Program-made: the position numbers and the translations under genes
Shown here: positions 15,906-23,750 of the stretch, in pieces
Layout: every line of letters starts with the position of its first letter
Numbering within the stretch: position 1 is the stretch's first letter
Notes under the pieces: model-generated
The model's input: only the letters and a program-made list of their open reading frames with translations
The model's database searches: none
Told to the model about the DNA's origin: nothing
Source of the DNA: a virus
Virus record (IMG/VR): IMGVR_UViG_3300025942_000005
Coordinates: 1-46,742 of that record
Length of the DNA: 46,742 bases
Reading direction: 5' to 3' (one strand)

Positions 15906-17653
15906 TGGCGCTTTCGGCCGCCGAGCGGAAGTTCATGGAGGCTGGCCGCGCGGCTGGCTACTCCGATGACGAGCTCGTGGCCAAGGTCAAGGAGCGGCGC
16001 AACTCGGGCGAAGGCTCGCCCTACAAGCCGACGAACTACGCCGCCGAGGCCGCCAAGCTCCCGTCGCGGGCGGGCGAATACGCGGCGCTGATGGCTCGCG
16101 ACAAGGACATGACGCCAGAACAGGCGGTCGACTCTGTCATCCACACCGATCGCGTCGTGGCCGGACGTACGCCTGAACAGCGGCGGCGTGACGAGGACGT
16201 ATATGCTAACGACCCGCTCGCCACGATGGTGCTTGCCGGCGTTCTCGGGGCTGGTGCCGGCTCGCTGGTCGGCGGCGCGACTCGGCCGATTCTTGCAGGC
16301 GCGGTCAACTCGGCGACGCAGACTGCCGTTACGGGCGGCGACCTCGAAGACATCGGCAAGAACGCGCTCATCGGCGCCACCATCCCCGCCGCCGGTCGCG
16401 TGGCCAAGGGTATCGGCAATCGCATCCGCGGCAGCGAAGGCGGACAGGCGCGGGCGCTCTGGGAGAAACACGGTGGCAACGTCGGCCCGCTCGATAGCGG
16501 GTCCGGTGTCGAGGAAATCGCCGGGCTGGAACCGTCGCGTGCCAACGTCGGCCGCGCAAGCATCCGCGGCGCACGTAACATTCGCAAGGGCTTGACCGAC
16601 CAGTTCGAGGAGCGTACGGCGCGGCCGTACCGCGAAGCAATCTCCCGCGTCGAAGCCGAGCCAGGCGGTGCGGTACCAGCGGCCGTCGAAGCTGAAGCGA
16701 CCACGCCGCTGCCACGCGAGACGAACGCCGACGTGTACCATGGTGACCTCGCAGGCGTCCGCCAGCGCATCGCAGAGCGCGGCCTGCCCGGGATCGACGT
16801 CGTCGACACGGCGGCCGAGCAGTCAGCGCGTCTGCCAGCTGCCGAGCAGCTGCGCGACGCAAGCGCTCTGCGCGGAAAGATCGCCGACCGCCTGTACGAC
16901 CCCGAGACGCCCCGGCACATCCGCGGCGTTCTGAAGACCGAACTTGACGACCTGGACGCCATGCGCGCACCTGACGGCCAAGTCATGGTGACCGAAAAGT
17001 GGCTGGACAAGACGCGGCGCCGCTTGCAGCAGATGGCCGACTACGGCATCCCAACGGGCCCCGGGCAGGGCAGCATCAAGGACCGCGCGTTCAAGGACAT
17101 CGCCAAGACGGCGCGCGAACTGGTTGACGAGGGCCCGTACGGCGAGGCCAACGCCATCTACTCGAAGGGCATGCGCGAGCTTGGCACGGACCGCGAAGCC
17201 ATCGGCCTGAAGGCGAAGCCGGGCAAGAACGTCGCCGTCGAGGACCGCCGCGTCGCGCAGATTCTCCGCAACCGCAACAACGACTCCGAGGCGGCTGGGG
17301 CCATGTCGGACCCTGAGGCCATCGCGGCGTTCATGGAGCGTCACCCGGAGTTCGCCCGCCAGGTCGACCTTCCCGACCTCGTTCGCGCGAAGGGCAAGCT
17401 GGAATTCGGCCTGGACCCTGGGAAGACACACAACCTGATCCAGATGTCGGAACACCCGACGGTGTTCAAGAAGTACCTTGATCTCATCGGGCACAACCTC
17501 GATGCCGTCACCGGGCGCTTGCTCTACAGGCCAGCCGGCGGCGCGCAGGCTATCGGCGGCGTCGCGCAGTCCGGAGAAGTGAACCAAATCCTTGCGGCGC
17601 TCGCCGCGCAACGTGAACTCGAGAAGCGGCGCGCAGAGGCGCTCGGACGATAG
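15905..17653 (+). CDS. Putative ejection protein with membrane-like segment
   Basis: A 582-aa protein starting at GTG 15905, which overlaps the previous TAG. Residues about 106-134 (ATMVLAGVLGAGAGSLVGG and onward) form a Gly/Ala-rich hydrophobic segment able to enter a membrane. The rest is charged and helical, including EAIAAFMERHPEFARQVDLPD. Ejection proteins that help DNA across the cell envelope often combine helices with such a segment. No lytic transglycosylase motif was seen. Function is inference from composition and order. Confidence 0.65.
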   Translation: MALSAAERKFMEAGRAAGYSDDELVAKVKERRNSGEGSPYKPTNYAAEAAKLPSRAGEYAALMARDKDMTPEQAVDSVIHTDRVVAGRTPEQRRRDEDVYANDPLATMVLAGVLGAGAGSLVGGATRPILAGAVNSATQTAVTGGDLEDIGKNALIGATIPAAGRVAKGIGNRIRGSEGGQARALWEKHGGNVGPLDSGSGVEEIAGLEPSRANVGRASIRGARNIRKGLTDQFEERTARPYREAISRVEAEPGGAVPAAVEAEATTPLPRETNADVYHGDLAGVRQRIAERGLPGIDVVDTAAEQSARLPAAEQLRDASALRGKIADRLYDPETPRHIRGVLKTELDDLDAMRAPDGQVMVTEKWLDKTRRRLQQMADYGIPTGPGQGSIKDRAFKDIAKTARELVDEGPYGEANAIYSKGMRELGTDREAIGLKAKPGKNVAVEDRRVAQILRNRNNDSEAAGAMSDPEAIAAFMERHPEFARQVDLPDLVRAKGKLEFGLDPGKTHNLIQMSEHPTVFKKYLDLIGHNLDAVTGRLLYRPAGGAQAIGGVAQSGEVNQILAALAAQRELEKRRAEALGR

Positions 17654-17662
17654 GAGACGACG

Positions 17663-18061
17663 ATGGTAGGCAAACTCGACGGGTACGAAGTCCTGGCGAA
17701 GACCGGCGCGAAGGTCAACGGCGTCGATACGACACTCCCGGCGACAGGCGTGACGCTTGTCCTGTACCAGAGCAACCTGCGCGCAGCCGAAGGCAAGGGA
17801 GCCAGGTTCAAGATGCTGATCCTGAACCTCTATTCCTCGCACGCGAGCGCGGCCAACGGTGTCACTGTCGACGAGTCCAATGACGGCGGCTCGAACTGGG
17901 ACAACGTTTTCCAGACCACGCTCGTGGCTACGACTGCCACCAAGGCATACGTCAAGGTGTCAGCGCCAGAGCTTCGCGTGAGATTCGCCAACAGCGCCAA
18001 CAACACAACCATATTCCGGTATTCGATCATCGGTGACACGTCGGAAAGGAGCAACGGATGA
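17663..18061 (+). CDS. Small beta-rich structural protein
   Basis: A 132-aa protein with AGGAG 6 nt before the ATG. It is rich in strands (VTLVLYQSN, FKMLILNLYSS, TKAYVKVSAPELRVRFAN) and looks like a jelly-roll or Ig-like module. It is followed by a protein of the same size and style, overlapping by 4 nt. Both may be minor tail or capsid-surface proteins. No family is recognised. Confidence 0.6.
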   Translation: MVGKLDGYEVLAKTGAKVNGVDTTLPATGVTLVLYQSNLRAAEGKGARFKMLILNLYSSHASAANGVTVDESNDGGSNWDNVFQTTLVATTATKAYVKVSAPELRVRFANSANNTTIFRYSIIGDTSERSNG

Positions 18062-18465
18062 TGCTGGTACTCGGAAGCGTTGGGTTCACGCCTGTCCCGA
18101 GGCAGCAGACGCTGCTTAGTGCTGCGGCGTTCACTGGATCGCAGGTGGTCGTTTCTGACCCGATCTACATGGGCAACTCTGGCAACCGGTTCCACTTGGA
18201 GATCGTCACCACCGGGACTCCTAACGGTACGTTTGCGATAGAGGGGTCCAATCAATACGATCCGGTGTCGAATCCATCTGCGACATTCGTCGCCGAGGCT
18301 GCGGCGGCGCCTGCGTTTCCTACTCTCACCGGCACGCCGTCGCAGACTATGCACGGACTGTTCGGGACAAGCACGAACGGCCAAGGGGCGTGGCTGCGAC
18401 TCCGGTACACGAACACGTCTGGAACTGGGACGCTGTCAGTCTACGCGTTCATCCCGCCGACGTAA
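18058..18465 (+). CDS. Small beta-rich structural protein
   Basis: A 135-aa protein coupled to the previous gene (ATGATG over the TGA). Strand-rich and Thr/Gly-rich, with FHLEIVTTGTPNGTFAIEGSN, AWLRLRYTNTSGTGTLSVYAF. The pair with the previous gene could be related beta-sandwich modules. It is the last structural gene before the lysis genes. Confidence 0.6.
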   Translation: MMLVLGSVGFTPVPRQQTLLSAAAFTGSQVVVSDPIYMGNSGNRFHLEIVTTGTPNGTFAIEGSNQYDPVSNPSATFVAEAAAAPAFPTLTGTPSQTMHGLFGTSTNGQGAWLRLRYTNTSGTGTLSVYAFIPPT

Positions 18466-18468
18466 CCA

Positions 18469-18696
18469 ATGACCGACCAAGGTCGCCATATCACAGCCAT
18501 TTCCATCGCCGCAGCGGTGGCGGTCGCGGCGTCCATCTTCAAGGTGTGCGACCAGCAGCTGTACATGATCGCGTCGGGCATCATCGCGGGTGAATACGCC
18601 CTCGCTAGGTCGGCTCCCTCCGCGCCGACGACGGTTACGGGGCGCATCGATCATCCCGTCACCATCAACCAGCAGGAGCCGCGTGGCGCCCAATGA
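18469..18696 (+). CDS. Holin candidate (small membrane protein)
   Basis: A 75-aa protein with one clear hydrophobic helix at residues 8-25 (ITAISIAAAVAVAASIF) and a second weaker one at about 31-46 (LYMIASGIIAGEYALA), then a polar tail. Size, topology and position just upstream of the endolysin fit a holin. There is no strong ribosome-binding site. Other small phage membrane proteins would look the same, so the functional call is moderate. Confidence 0.55.
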   Translation: MTDQGRHITAISIAAAVAVAASIFKVCDQQLYMIASGIIAGEYALARSAPSAPTTVTGRIDHPVTINQQEPRGAQ

Positions 18697-18991
18697 TGAA
18701 CGACGACTCGCCGGGAGTGATGCTGCAACGGGTGCGGGAAGCGATGGTCAGGCAGAGACTCGGCGAGAAGTGCGGTACGGCTTCGCAGACCTCGGCGTTA
18801 TCGTCGGAACGGTTGGGCCTGCTCTTGTCGAAATGGAACGGCATCTTGGTGAGCCTGAGGACTCTTCGCTCATCGAGCGGGCGGTAGCGATGGACAAGCT
18901 GCTGAAGCAGCTGTCAGAGGCATCGGAGGAGACGCGGCGCTACCTGCACGATTGCGTTGTTGACGCCGTGGCGAGGGGCGCGCGTGGGTGA
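18683..18991 (+). CDS. Hypothetical lysis-region protein (frame start uncertain)
   Basis: A 102-aa reading from GTG 18683, with AGGAG 4 nt upstream. The C-terminal part (RYGFADLGVIVGTVGPALVEMERHL and a helical MDKLLKQLSEASEETRRYLHD) looks like a real protein. The N-terminal 30 residues look less natural. A second ORF in another frame starts at ATG 18693 (MNDDSPGVMLQRVREAMVRQRLGEK) and looks better there. Either the two genes overlap, or one gene has a frame change near 18760-18780. It lies between the holin candidate and the next gene. Confidence 0.5.
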   Translation: MAPNDERRLAGSDAATGAGSDGQAETRREVRYGFADLGVIVGTVGPALVEMERHLGEPEDSSLIERAVAMDKLLKQLSEASEETRRYLHDCVVDAVARGARG

Positions 18992-19337
18992 CACCGACGA
19001 GGAATACGTACTCGAGTACGACGACGTGCACGAGCTGCCATTCAGCGAGGAGCAGACGCCGACTAAGCTTGAGGAGCCCGGCGCCTGCTGGCGGTGTTCG
19101 CGAATCATGCCGGTGCAGATTGTGGCGCCATACCCTGGCAGTTCACACGAGGCCTTGCGGTTCCACACGTGCATCGCTTCGGCGGGCGGCGGCTGGGCCT
19201 GGTGCGCTTCGGGGATGGTGCTGCGCCTCGGCCAGTTCGAGCTCTACCTGGGACCGAACAGGCGCGCGGCGATTCTGCCGCCGCCACACGGCGAGCGGAG
19301 GCGGTTTCCTCCGAGGAAAGATGGAGACGACAGATGA
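18984..19337 (+). CDS. Hypothetical protein upstream of endolysin
   Basis: A 117-aa protein. GTG 18984 is preferred because GAGGGG lies 5 nt upstream; a TTG at 18957 would lengthen it by nine residues. The N-terminus is acidic (DTDEEYVLEYDDVHE). It contains CWRC at about residues 35-38 and HTC at about 60-62, a possible zinc site, and a Gly/Trp-rich middle. The end overlaps the endolysin start. No family is recognised. Confidence 0.55.
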   Translation: MGDTDEEYVLEYDDVHELPFSEEQTPTKLEEPGACWRCSRIMPVQIVAPYPGSSHEALRFHTCIASAGGGWAWCASGMVLRLGQFELYLGPNRRAAILPPPHGERRRFPPRKDGDDR

Positions 19338-19801
19338 CGCCACTTGCAGCAAAGGTCCTTGAACTCGCAGCCTCACAGGTCGGCGTGCGCGAGCATGGCC
19401 GCAACCGTGGCCCAGAGATCGACGGCTATTGCCGCGACATCGGTCACGACCCTGCGAAAGCTGACCCGTGGTGTGCCATCTTCGTCTCGGCGATGGTCAA
19501 GCGCGCATGCGCCGCGCTGGGCGCGCCAGTGCCGATCCACCTGACGGCAGGCGTGTTCACCCTCGACGAGCAGGCGCCGCGCGGAATGGGCACCAGCATC
19601 CCAAAGCCCGGCTGCATTTTCATCCTAAATGGACACAAGCACACTGGCTTCGTGGAGGGAGTCTTCGCCAGCGGTAACTGCGCCACCATCGAGGGCAACA
19701 CTAACCCTGGCGGGTCAGCCGATGGCGATGGGGTGTACGCGCGGACGCGGAGGCGTGACGAACTGCTCACGTTCATCGACCTGAACGAGGCGCCGCAATG
19801 A
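19334..19801 (+). CDS. Endolysin, CHAP / NlpC-P60-like peptidase
   Basis: A 155-aa single-domain protein. The N-terminus (AASQVGVREHGRNRGPEIDGYCR) is typical of CHAP/amidase-type phage lysins. The catalytic set is visible: C47 in DPWCAIF, H103 in KHTGFVEG, and a polar residue in EGNTN (122-124). Enzymes of this fold cut peptide or amide bonds in peptidoglycan. There is no signal peptide, so it needs the holin for release. The start at 19334 overlaps the previous TGA; a start further upstream lacks support. Confidence 0.8.
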   Translation: MTPLAAKVLELAASQVGVREHGRNRGPEIDGYCRDIGHDPAKADPWCAIFVSAMVKRACAALGAPVPIHLTAGVFTLDEQAPRGMGTSIPKPGCIFILNGHKHTGFVEGVFASGNCATIEGNTNPGGSADGDGVYARTRRRDELLTFIDLNEAPQ

Positions 19802-20319
19802 GAGCACTTCTCGTCCTCCTCGCCCTGGTCGGTTGCCGCCAGCAAGTCAACTGGCTGTCCGATCCGGCGTGGTCATCCGTGCCCATCACCGTGCGCTGGG
19901 ACGGCATCGACCCCGTGTTCGATGGCAGCCTGCACTATGCGGTCGACGCCTGGAATCACGCTGCTGGCTGCGACGTGCTGCGTGAGGCTGCCGATGCGCG
20001 CGTGGTCGTGTCGACCTACGACGGTACAGCGTGCGGGGCCCCTGCCCAACTCGAGCGAGCCCTTGGCGCAACGGCCGGAACATGGCGGTGCTCGGCGAAC
20101 TCGGCCGAGGTCCGCTTTCAAGTGATGTCCGACATCCGCAGCGTTTACGTCATCGCTGCCCACGAGTTCGGGCACGTCCTGGGGCTGGCTCACGACCGCA
20201 GCACCATCATGCAGGAGGCGCCGACGCTGTACGACCCAGCGGCGGGGCACAACCTTGCCGTGCTGCCGTGGCCGTCTGACGCTGACGGGGCGGCCGTGGG
20301 CGCGAGGTACTGCCGATGA
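19798..20319 (+). CDS. Matrixin-like zinc metallopeptidase, lipoprotein
   Basis: A 173-aa protein. Residues 1-13 are a lipoprotein signal (MRALLVLLALVGC, lipobox LVGC, C13). The core carries the metzincin motif HEFGHVLGLAHD, with H122, E123, H126, G129 and H132, followed by a Met-turn STIM (M138). All zinc ligands are present. Matrixins (family M10) cut proteins. The N-terminal half has the WNHAAGCDV and FQVM strand pattern of the family. It overlaps the endolysin by 4 nt and the next gene by 4 nt, so it is translated as part of the lysis cassette and should act in the envelope. Confidence 0.8.
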   Translation: MRALLVLLALVGCRQQVNWLSDPAWSSVPITVRWDGIDPVFDGSLHYAVDAWNHAAGCDVLREAADARVVVSTYDGTACGAPAQLERALGATAGTWRCSANSAEVRFQVMSDIRSVYVIAAHEFGHVLGLAHDRSTIMQEAPTLYDPAAGHNLAVLPWPSDADGAAVGARYCR

Positions 20320-20870
20320 GCCGCTCCCGCCTCATTCTGGCCGGCGCCGTCGTCCTGGCTCTCTGCGGCTCGTTCGCAGCGGGCCGCTGCACGCGCACCG
20401 TGCAGACCCGCGACGTCGTTCGCGTCGAGACGCAGTGGAAGGACCGCGAGGTTGTGAAGGTCGTCCACGACGTCCAGACGGTTCACGACGTGGCGACGCA
20501 GATGCGCACGGTGACGGTCACGAAGTGGGCGAAGGCTCCAGACGGCTCGCCCGTGGTCACGCAGGAGACGCACGCCGAGAAGGACCAGCAGGCCGAGACG
20601 AAGCGCCAGGATCACACGCAGGGCACGCAAGAGCGCCAGAGCGAGGCGCATCAGGCGACAGTAGAGACGCACACGACCGAATCGCGGCCGAACTGGTCCG
20701 TCGCGCTCCTGGCCGGCGTGCAGGACGGCGGCAAGCGGCTTGTCGACGCGCTACCAGGGCCGCTTGTCGTAGGCGTATCCGCCGAGCACCGCCTCATTGG
20801 TCCGCTCTCCGCCGGCATCTGGGGAACTACCAGTCGCACGGCTGGCATCTCGGTGCGCCTGGATTTCTGA
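20316..20870 (+). CDS. Lysis-cassette membrane protein, spanin candidate
   Basis: A 184-aa protein with one N-terminal hydrophobic segment (residues 5-22). A long hydrophilic region follows (about 25-125), rich in Val, Thr, Gln and His and likely extended or coiled. The last about 35 residues (VSAEHRLIGPLSAGIWG ... ISVRLDF) look like amphipathic strands ending in Phe, as in outer-membrane proteins. An inner-membrane anchor with a long periplasmic part and an outer-membrane-like end would suit a spanin that bridges the two membranes. This is inference; a lipobox is not clear. Confidence 0.55.
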   Translation: MSRSRLILAGAVVLALCGSFAAGRCTRTVQTRDVVRVETQWKDREVVKVVHDVQTVHDVATQMRTVTVTKWAKAPDGSPVVTQETHAEKDQQAETKRQDHTQGTQERQSEAHQATVETHTTESRPNWSVALLAGVQDGGKRLVDALPGPLVVGVSAEHRLIGPLSAGIWGTTSRTAGISVRLDF

Positions 20871-21179
20871 CAGCGGTAACCTGAGCGGGTCCGGACGAGG
20901 CGGCGGTTCCAGTGCCGGCGCATCTACTCGCTTGTACCGCGGCCCGCACAGTGTCTCAGCAGCGCGCGCGAACATGCGCCCGACGCGCGTCACCTGGCCG
21001 TTTCCACCTTGCGCGTGGAAGTGGAAGTTCCCGGTGCCACCGCCGCCAGCGCCTAGGACCATCTCTCGATGGTCGGATGGGAACGCCAGCCCGCACTTGA
21101 GGCAGACCCATACGTCCGTAGTCGGGCCAACGTCTCCTGGTCCTCGGCGCTTGCCCTTCCCCTTGCCGTGAAGTCCCAT
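20751..21179 (-). CDS. Hypothetical protein, last gene of leftward operon
   Basis: A 142-aa protein starting at 21179 with AGGAGG 6 nt upstream. The N-terminus is strongly basic (GKGKGKRRG), then CLKCG at about residues 26-30, a Gly-rich segment and a Pro-rich region. Its 3' part overlaps the end of the rightward spanin candidate by 120 bp, antisense to it. The last about 40 residues may therefore be constrained by the other strand. No family is recognised. Confidence 0.55.
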   Translation of the reverse strand: MGLHGKGKGKRRGPGDVGPTTDVWVCLKCGLAFPSDHREMVLGAGGGGTGNFHFHAQGGNGQVTRVGRMFARAAETLCGPRYKRVDAPALEPPPRPDPLRLPLSEIQAHRDASRATGSSPDAGGERTNEAVLGGYAYDKRPW

Positions 21180-21188
21180 TCGATCCTC

Positions 21189-21488
21189 CTATCCTAGCGC
21201 GCCGACAGCCCTGAGCGCATCTTCCTCGGTCTCGCACCGCACCCAGTGGTCAGGGTAGAAGTCGCGCATTTTCGCCTCGTTGTCGGTGATTTTCGTCTCG
21301 CTGCGGTGGCTGATCTTCTTGTGCGACTTGGCCTCGATGAAGATCGGCGCCCCGGTGTGGATGTGCCGCGCGATGAAGTCGCAGCCCAGCTTGCCCATCT
21401 CGTGCACGTCGTCGACGCGCGTGACCGACCGGAGCGCGGCGCCGATGGCCTTATGTGTCGTGTCGGTCTTCTTGACGAAGTACCTCAT
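21189..21488 (-). CDS. PD-(D/E)XK-like (VRR-NUC-type) nuclease
   Basis: A 99-aa protein. The segment MGKLGCDFIARHIHTGAPIF leads into IEAKSHKK, giving D37, then E52-A-K54, the spacing of a PD-(D/E)XK nuclease core. Short VRR-NUC proteins of about 100 aa are common in phages and cut DNA, often in recombination or repair. The start at 21488 overlaps the stop of the upstream gene (ATGA). It could serve as the nuclease partner for the annealing protein at 26814, but it is in a separate operon. Confidence 0.65.
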   Translation of the reverse strand: MRYFVKKTDTTHKAIGAALRSVTRVDDVHEMGKLGCDFIARHIHTGAPIFIEAKSHKKISHRSETKITDNEAKMRDFYPDHWVRCETEEDALRAVGALG

Positions 21489-22585
21489 TTCGGCGCCGGC
21501 CTCCCGTCGCGGATGGCGTCGGAGAGTTCCCCCTGTTTTCCTTTTCCCATCAGCCACCACTCGGCAATTCCAGCGCACCGTTCGCGCTCGGAAGAAAGTC
21601 GCGCTTCGAGCGTCATCACCTCGCCGATGAAGTAGTTCAGCAGCCGTCGCATTTCGGCATTCGCGCGCTCGAATACAGCGGAATCTCTCGCCGCCTGCAT
21701 CCTCACGCTCAGCGGCTCGGCGGGTGCGCCCTGGGCCGGCGCGGGCGTCTCGATGGGTCCGTTAGGACCGTACCCGTCGGCCCACCGTCCGTCGGCGTGG
21801 CGGATGATTCTGCACCTCGTGGCGGTCCAGTAGTGAGGGTTCCCTGCTAAGTGCCGCGCGATGTGTGGACGTACGAAAACACGCACAGTCCCGTGATCCC
21901 TGTTGGTCTCCGCCCATGAAGCGAAGATGTCCCCGGGCACCATCGCGCCGTGTGTCAGCATGCTGTCGTCCCTGGGGATTTCGTCGGTCGGCACGAAACG
22001 CTTCCAGTCGACCTCCGCCTCATCAGACGCGCTCGCAGGTTGCTCGGCGGGCTCGCAGTCGACGCCGTGTCCGTACTTGCAGCTACTCGGTCGACAGACG
22101 GCGCAGAACAGGCCGCCTGAACTTGCCGCCGTGTTGGGGCACTTTCCGTGCCGGCCGTTCTTGGGGCACGCGCACGGATATGGCTCGGCAGGCGGCTCGA
22201 CCTTAATGAGCGCGCCCTTCTCGACGGCGTGGGCCGCGCAGGCGCCGTTCCTTCCGTAGAAAACAGCGTCGGCGTAGCACCTCTCAGTGATACAAGCAAG
22301 CGGCCCGCCCATCGCAGCGGGCGGAACCACCGTGCTCCACCCCGGCGCCAACTTGTACCCCGGCGGGATAGGCTCGGCATCGGCGGGCGCCGCTGTCGGC
22401 GCGTTCTTAAACCCAGGAAGGAACCGCACGCCCACCGTTGGCACCACCGCCGGCCTCCACGTCAAGCCGCAATGCTGGCACGAATGGGTGTGGTGAGGCT
22501 TGGTCGCGAACTCGCCCTCGTCGATGTGGAGCTCGCCGCAGGCCGGGCATGGGATGCGCATGGTAATCGGCGCGGCGTCACTCAT
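21485..22585 (-). CDS. Ea22-like accessory protein with zinc motifs
   Basis: A 366-aa protein. The N-terminus holds CPACGELH and CQHCGLTW, a zinc-ribbon pair. The middle has several more Cys pairs (CACPKNGRHGKCPN, CAVCRPSSC) separated by Pro/Ala-rich linkers. The C-terminus is helical, with ERERCAGIAEWW and LSDAIRDGR, the ending seen in many Ea22/ead-type early phage proteins. It looks like fused small modules. The start ATG overlaps the upstream stop. Role unknown; such proteins are usually non-essential early genes. Confidence 0.6.
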   Translation of the reverse strand: MSDAAPITMRIPCPACGELHIDEGEFATKPHHTHSCQHCGLTWRPAVVPTVGVRFLPGFKNAPTAAPADAEPIPPGYKLAPGWSTVVPPAAMGGPLACITERCYADAVFYGRNGACAAHAVEKGALIKVEPPAEPYPCACPKNGRHGKCPNTAASSGGLFCAVCRPSSCKYGHGVDCEPAEQPASASDEAEVDWKRFVPTDEIPRDDSMLTHGAMVPGDIFASWAETNRDHGTVRVFVRPHIARHLAGNPHYWTATRCRIIRHADGRWADGYGPNGPIETPAPAQGAPAEPLSVRMQAARDSAVFERANAEMRRLLNYFIGEVMTLEARLSSERERCAGIAEWWLMGKGKQGELSDAIRDGRPAPK

Positions 22586-23411
22586 TGTCGTTCTCCCCTC
22601 CGAGCACCAAGGCGCGCCGGGCGATGCGTTCGAGCCTTTCGTATCGCGTTGGAGAATCGCCGAGTCCCGCAACCTCCACCAACTCGTTGGCGATGGCATC
22701 AAAAGCCGTGTCGCCTGCCGAATGGAGCAAGTCCATCCTCATGTATCGCTCCAGCAATTCCAGCGCCGTCTTGTACCTCGTCGCCTCCGCGCACGAGCAG
22801 CGCTCGACGGGGCGGGGCGCTCGCGGCGTCGGCTCGGCAGGCTCGCAGCACTCCTTCCCGTCGTGCGCCTGACCTGCGTAACCCTCAGGGCAGTTCGACG
22901 AGTGAACCTGCTCGACGGGGCGCGGGGCCGGGTTCATCGGGACTTTCCGCGCTGGTTCAGCATGCGCGACCGCCATCCCGGCGCGTTCGCGAAGGTCTCT
23001 GGCCAACTCGGGATATTCGGCCTCGCACGCCTTGGCATACGCCAGCGCAGCGGGAACCGCGAACTTGTCGTGCATCCAGTCCAATACGAAGTAGTCGCAG
23101 TGTTCGTGCTTTCCGCCCGGACCAGAAGAACCGTTCGTCCGCTCGACGGTGAACTTGCGATATAGACCGGCTGGCTCAGGGCGTGCGGCCGGGTTTACGT
23201 CTGTCGCATCGCCGTTCGGCAGTATCCACAGACATCGGTTGTCGTCCTTGCCGGTCATTCGGTGCAGGTCACAGCACGTCCGCCCCGCCTCGGGCTTGTC
23301 CTTCTCATTGACCGACCTGCCGGCCGACTTGCATTCGTCGGAGCAGTACGATTTCACTGGATACACTGACGCGAAGGTGTCGCACCAGTCTTTGCATCGC
23401 TTATTCGTCAT
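22578..23411 (-). CDS. Cys-rich modular accessory protein
   Basis: A 277-aa protein with a Cys-rich N-terminus (CKDWCDTFASV, YCSDECKS, CCDLHRMTG), a middle domain (residues about 80-145), a Pro-rich linker (APRPVEQ, APRPVERC) and a helical C-terminus (YKTALELLERYMRMD). The linker resembles the one in the next gene, so the two may have exchanged modules. It overlaps both neighbours by about 8-11 nt. Function unknown. Confidence 0.6.
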   Translation of the reverse strand: MTNKRCKDWCDTFASVYPVKSYCSDECKSAGRSVNEKDKPEAGRTCCDLHRMTGKDDNRCLWILPNGDATDVNPAARPEPAGLYRKFTVERTNGSSGPGGKHEHCDYFVLDWMHDKFAVPAALAYAKACEAEYPELARDLRERAGMAVAHAEPARKVPMNPAPRPVEQVHSSNCPEGYAGQAHDGKECCEPAEPTPRAPRPVERCSCAEATRYKTALELLERYMRMDLLHSAGDTAFDAIANELVEVAGLGDSPTRYERLERIARRALVLGGENDNE

Positions 23412-23565
23412 CGCCGAACCCCTTTCCGCACCAGCAGCATCCGTCGTGCGTCCATGAGTGGTTGCAGTGGTGCCCGCAGTCGCGCTTGCTTTTCTGGCAC
23501 TCGCCGCGAGGCACCCTTTCGCTGCAGGACACGCAGTCGTCCGCCTCGGGATTGTCGGCGGTCAT
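23401..23565 (-). CDS. Small Cys/His-rich protein
   Basis: A 54-aa protein with ten or so Cys and several His: CVSC, CQKSKRDCGHHCNH, CCWCG. This is enough for two zinc sites. ATG 23565 overlaps the end of the upstream gene, and the stop lies within the next gene. Such treble-clef-like miniproteins are common in phage early operons; the role is unknown. Confidence 0.6.
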   Translation of the reverse strand: MTADNPEADDCVSCSERVPRGECQKSKRDCGHHCNHSWTHDGCCWCGKGFGDDE

Positions 23566-23750
23566 TCGTCACGCTCCCATTCTGGCCCCTCGGACCGCTC
23601 GCGTCTCAACCTGTCGACCTTCTCGAACAGCCGGTCACACTCGGCGCAGTTGCCGTCGCCTCCGGTAAAGACAGGACAGTCTGATACATGATCGCGGAGT
23701 ACTTCGTCAGCGCGATCGATTTGACGAGCCAGTTCGATGTAGAAGCTCAC
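23562..23750 (-). CDS. Small hypothetical protein
   Basis: A 62-aa protein starting at GTG 23750, which overlaps the stop of the upstream gene (GTGA). A longer reading from ATG 23798 would lie over the upstream gene and is less likely. It contains CPVF...CAEC (residues about 25-38), a possible metal site, and a charged helix. No family is recognised. Confidence 0.55.
   Translation of the reverse strand: MSFYIELARQIDRADEVLRDHVSDCPVFTGGDGNCAECDRLFEKVDRLRRERSEGPEWERDE

Noticed and set aside
23218-23230. TATCCACA as a DnaA box linked to the DnaA-like protein
   Set aside because: A single inexact site inside a coding region of another operon; no cluster was seen.
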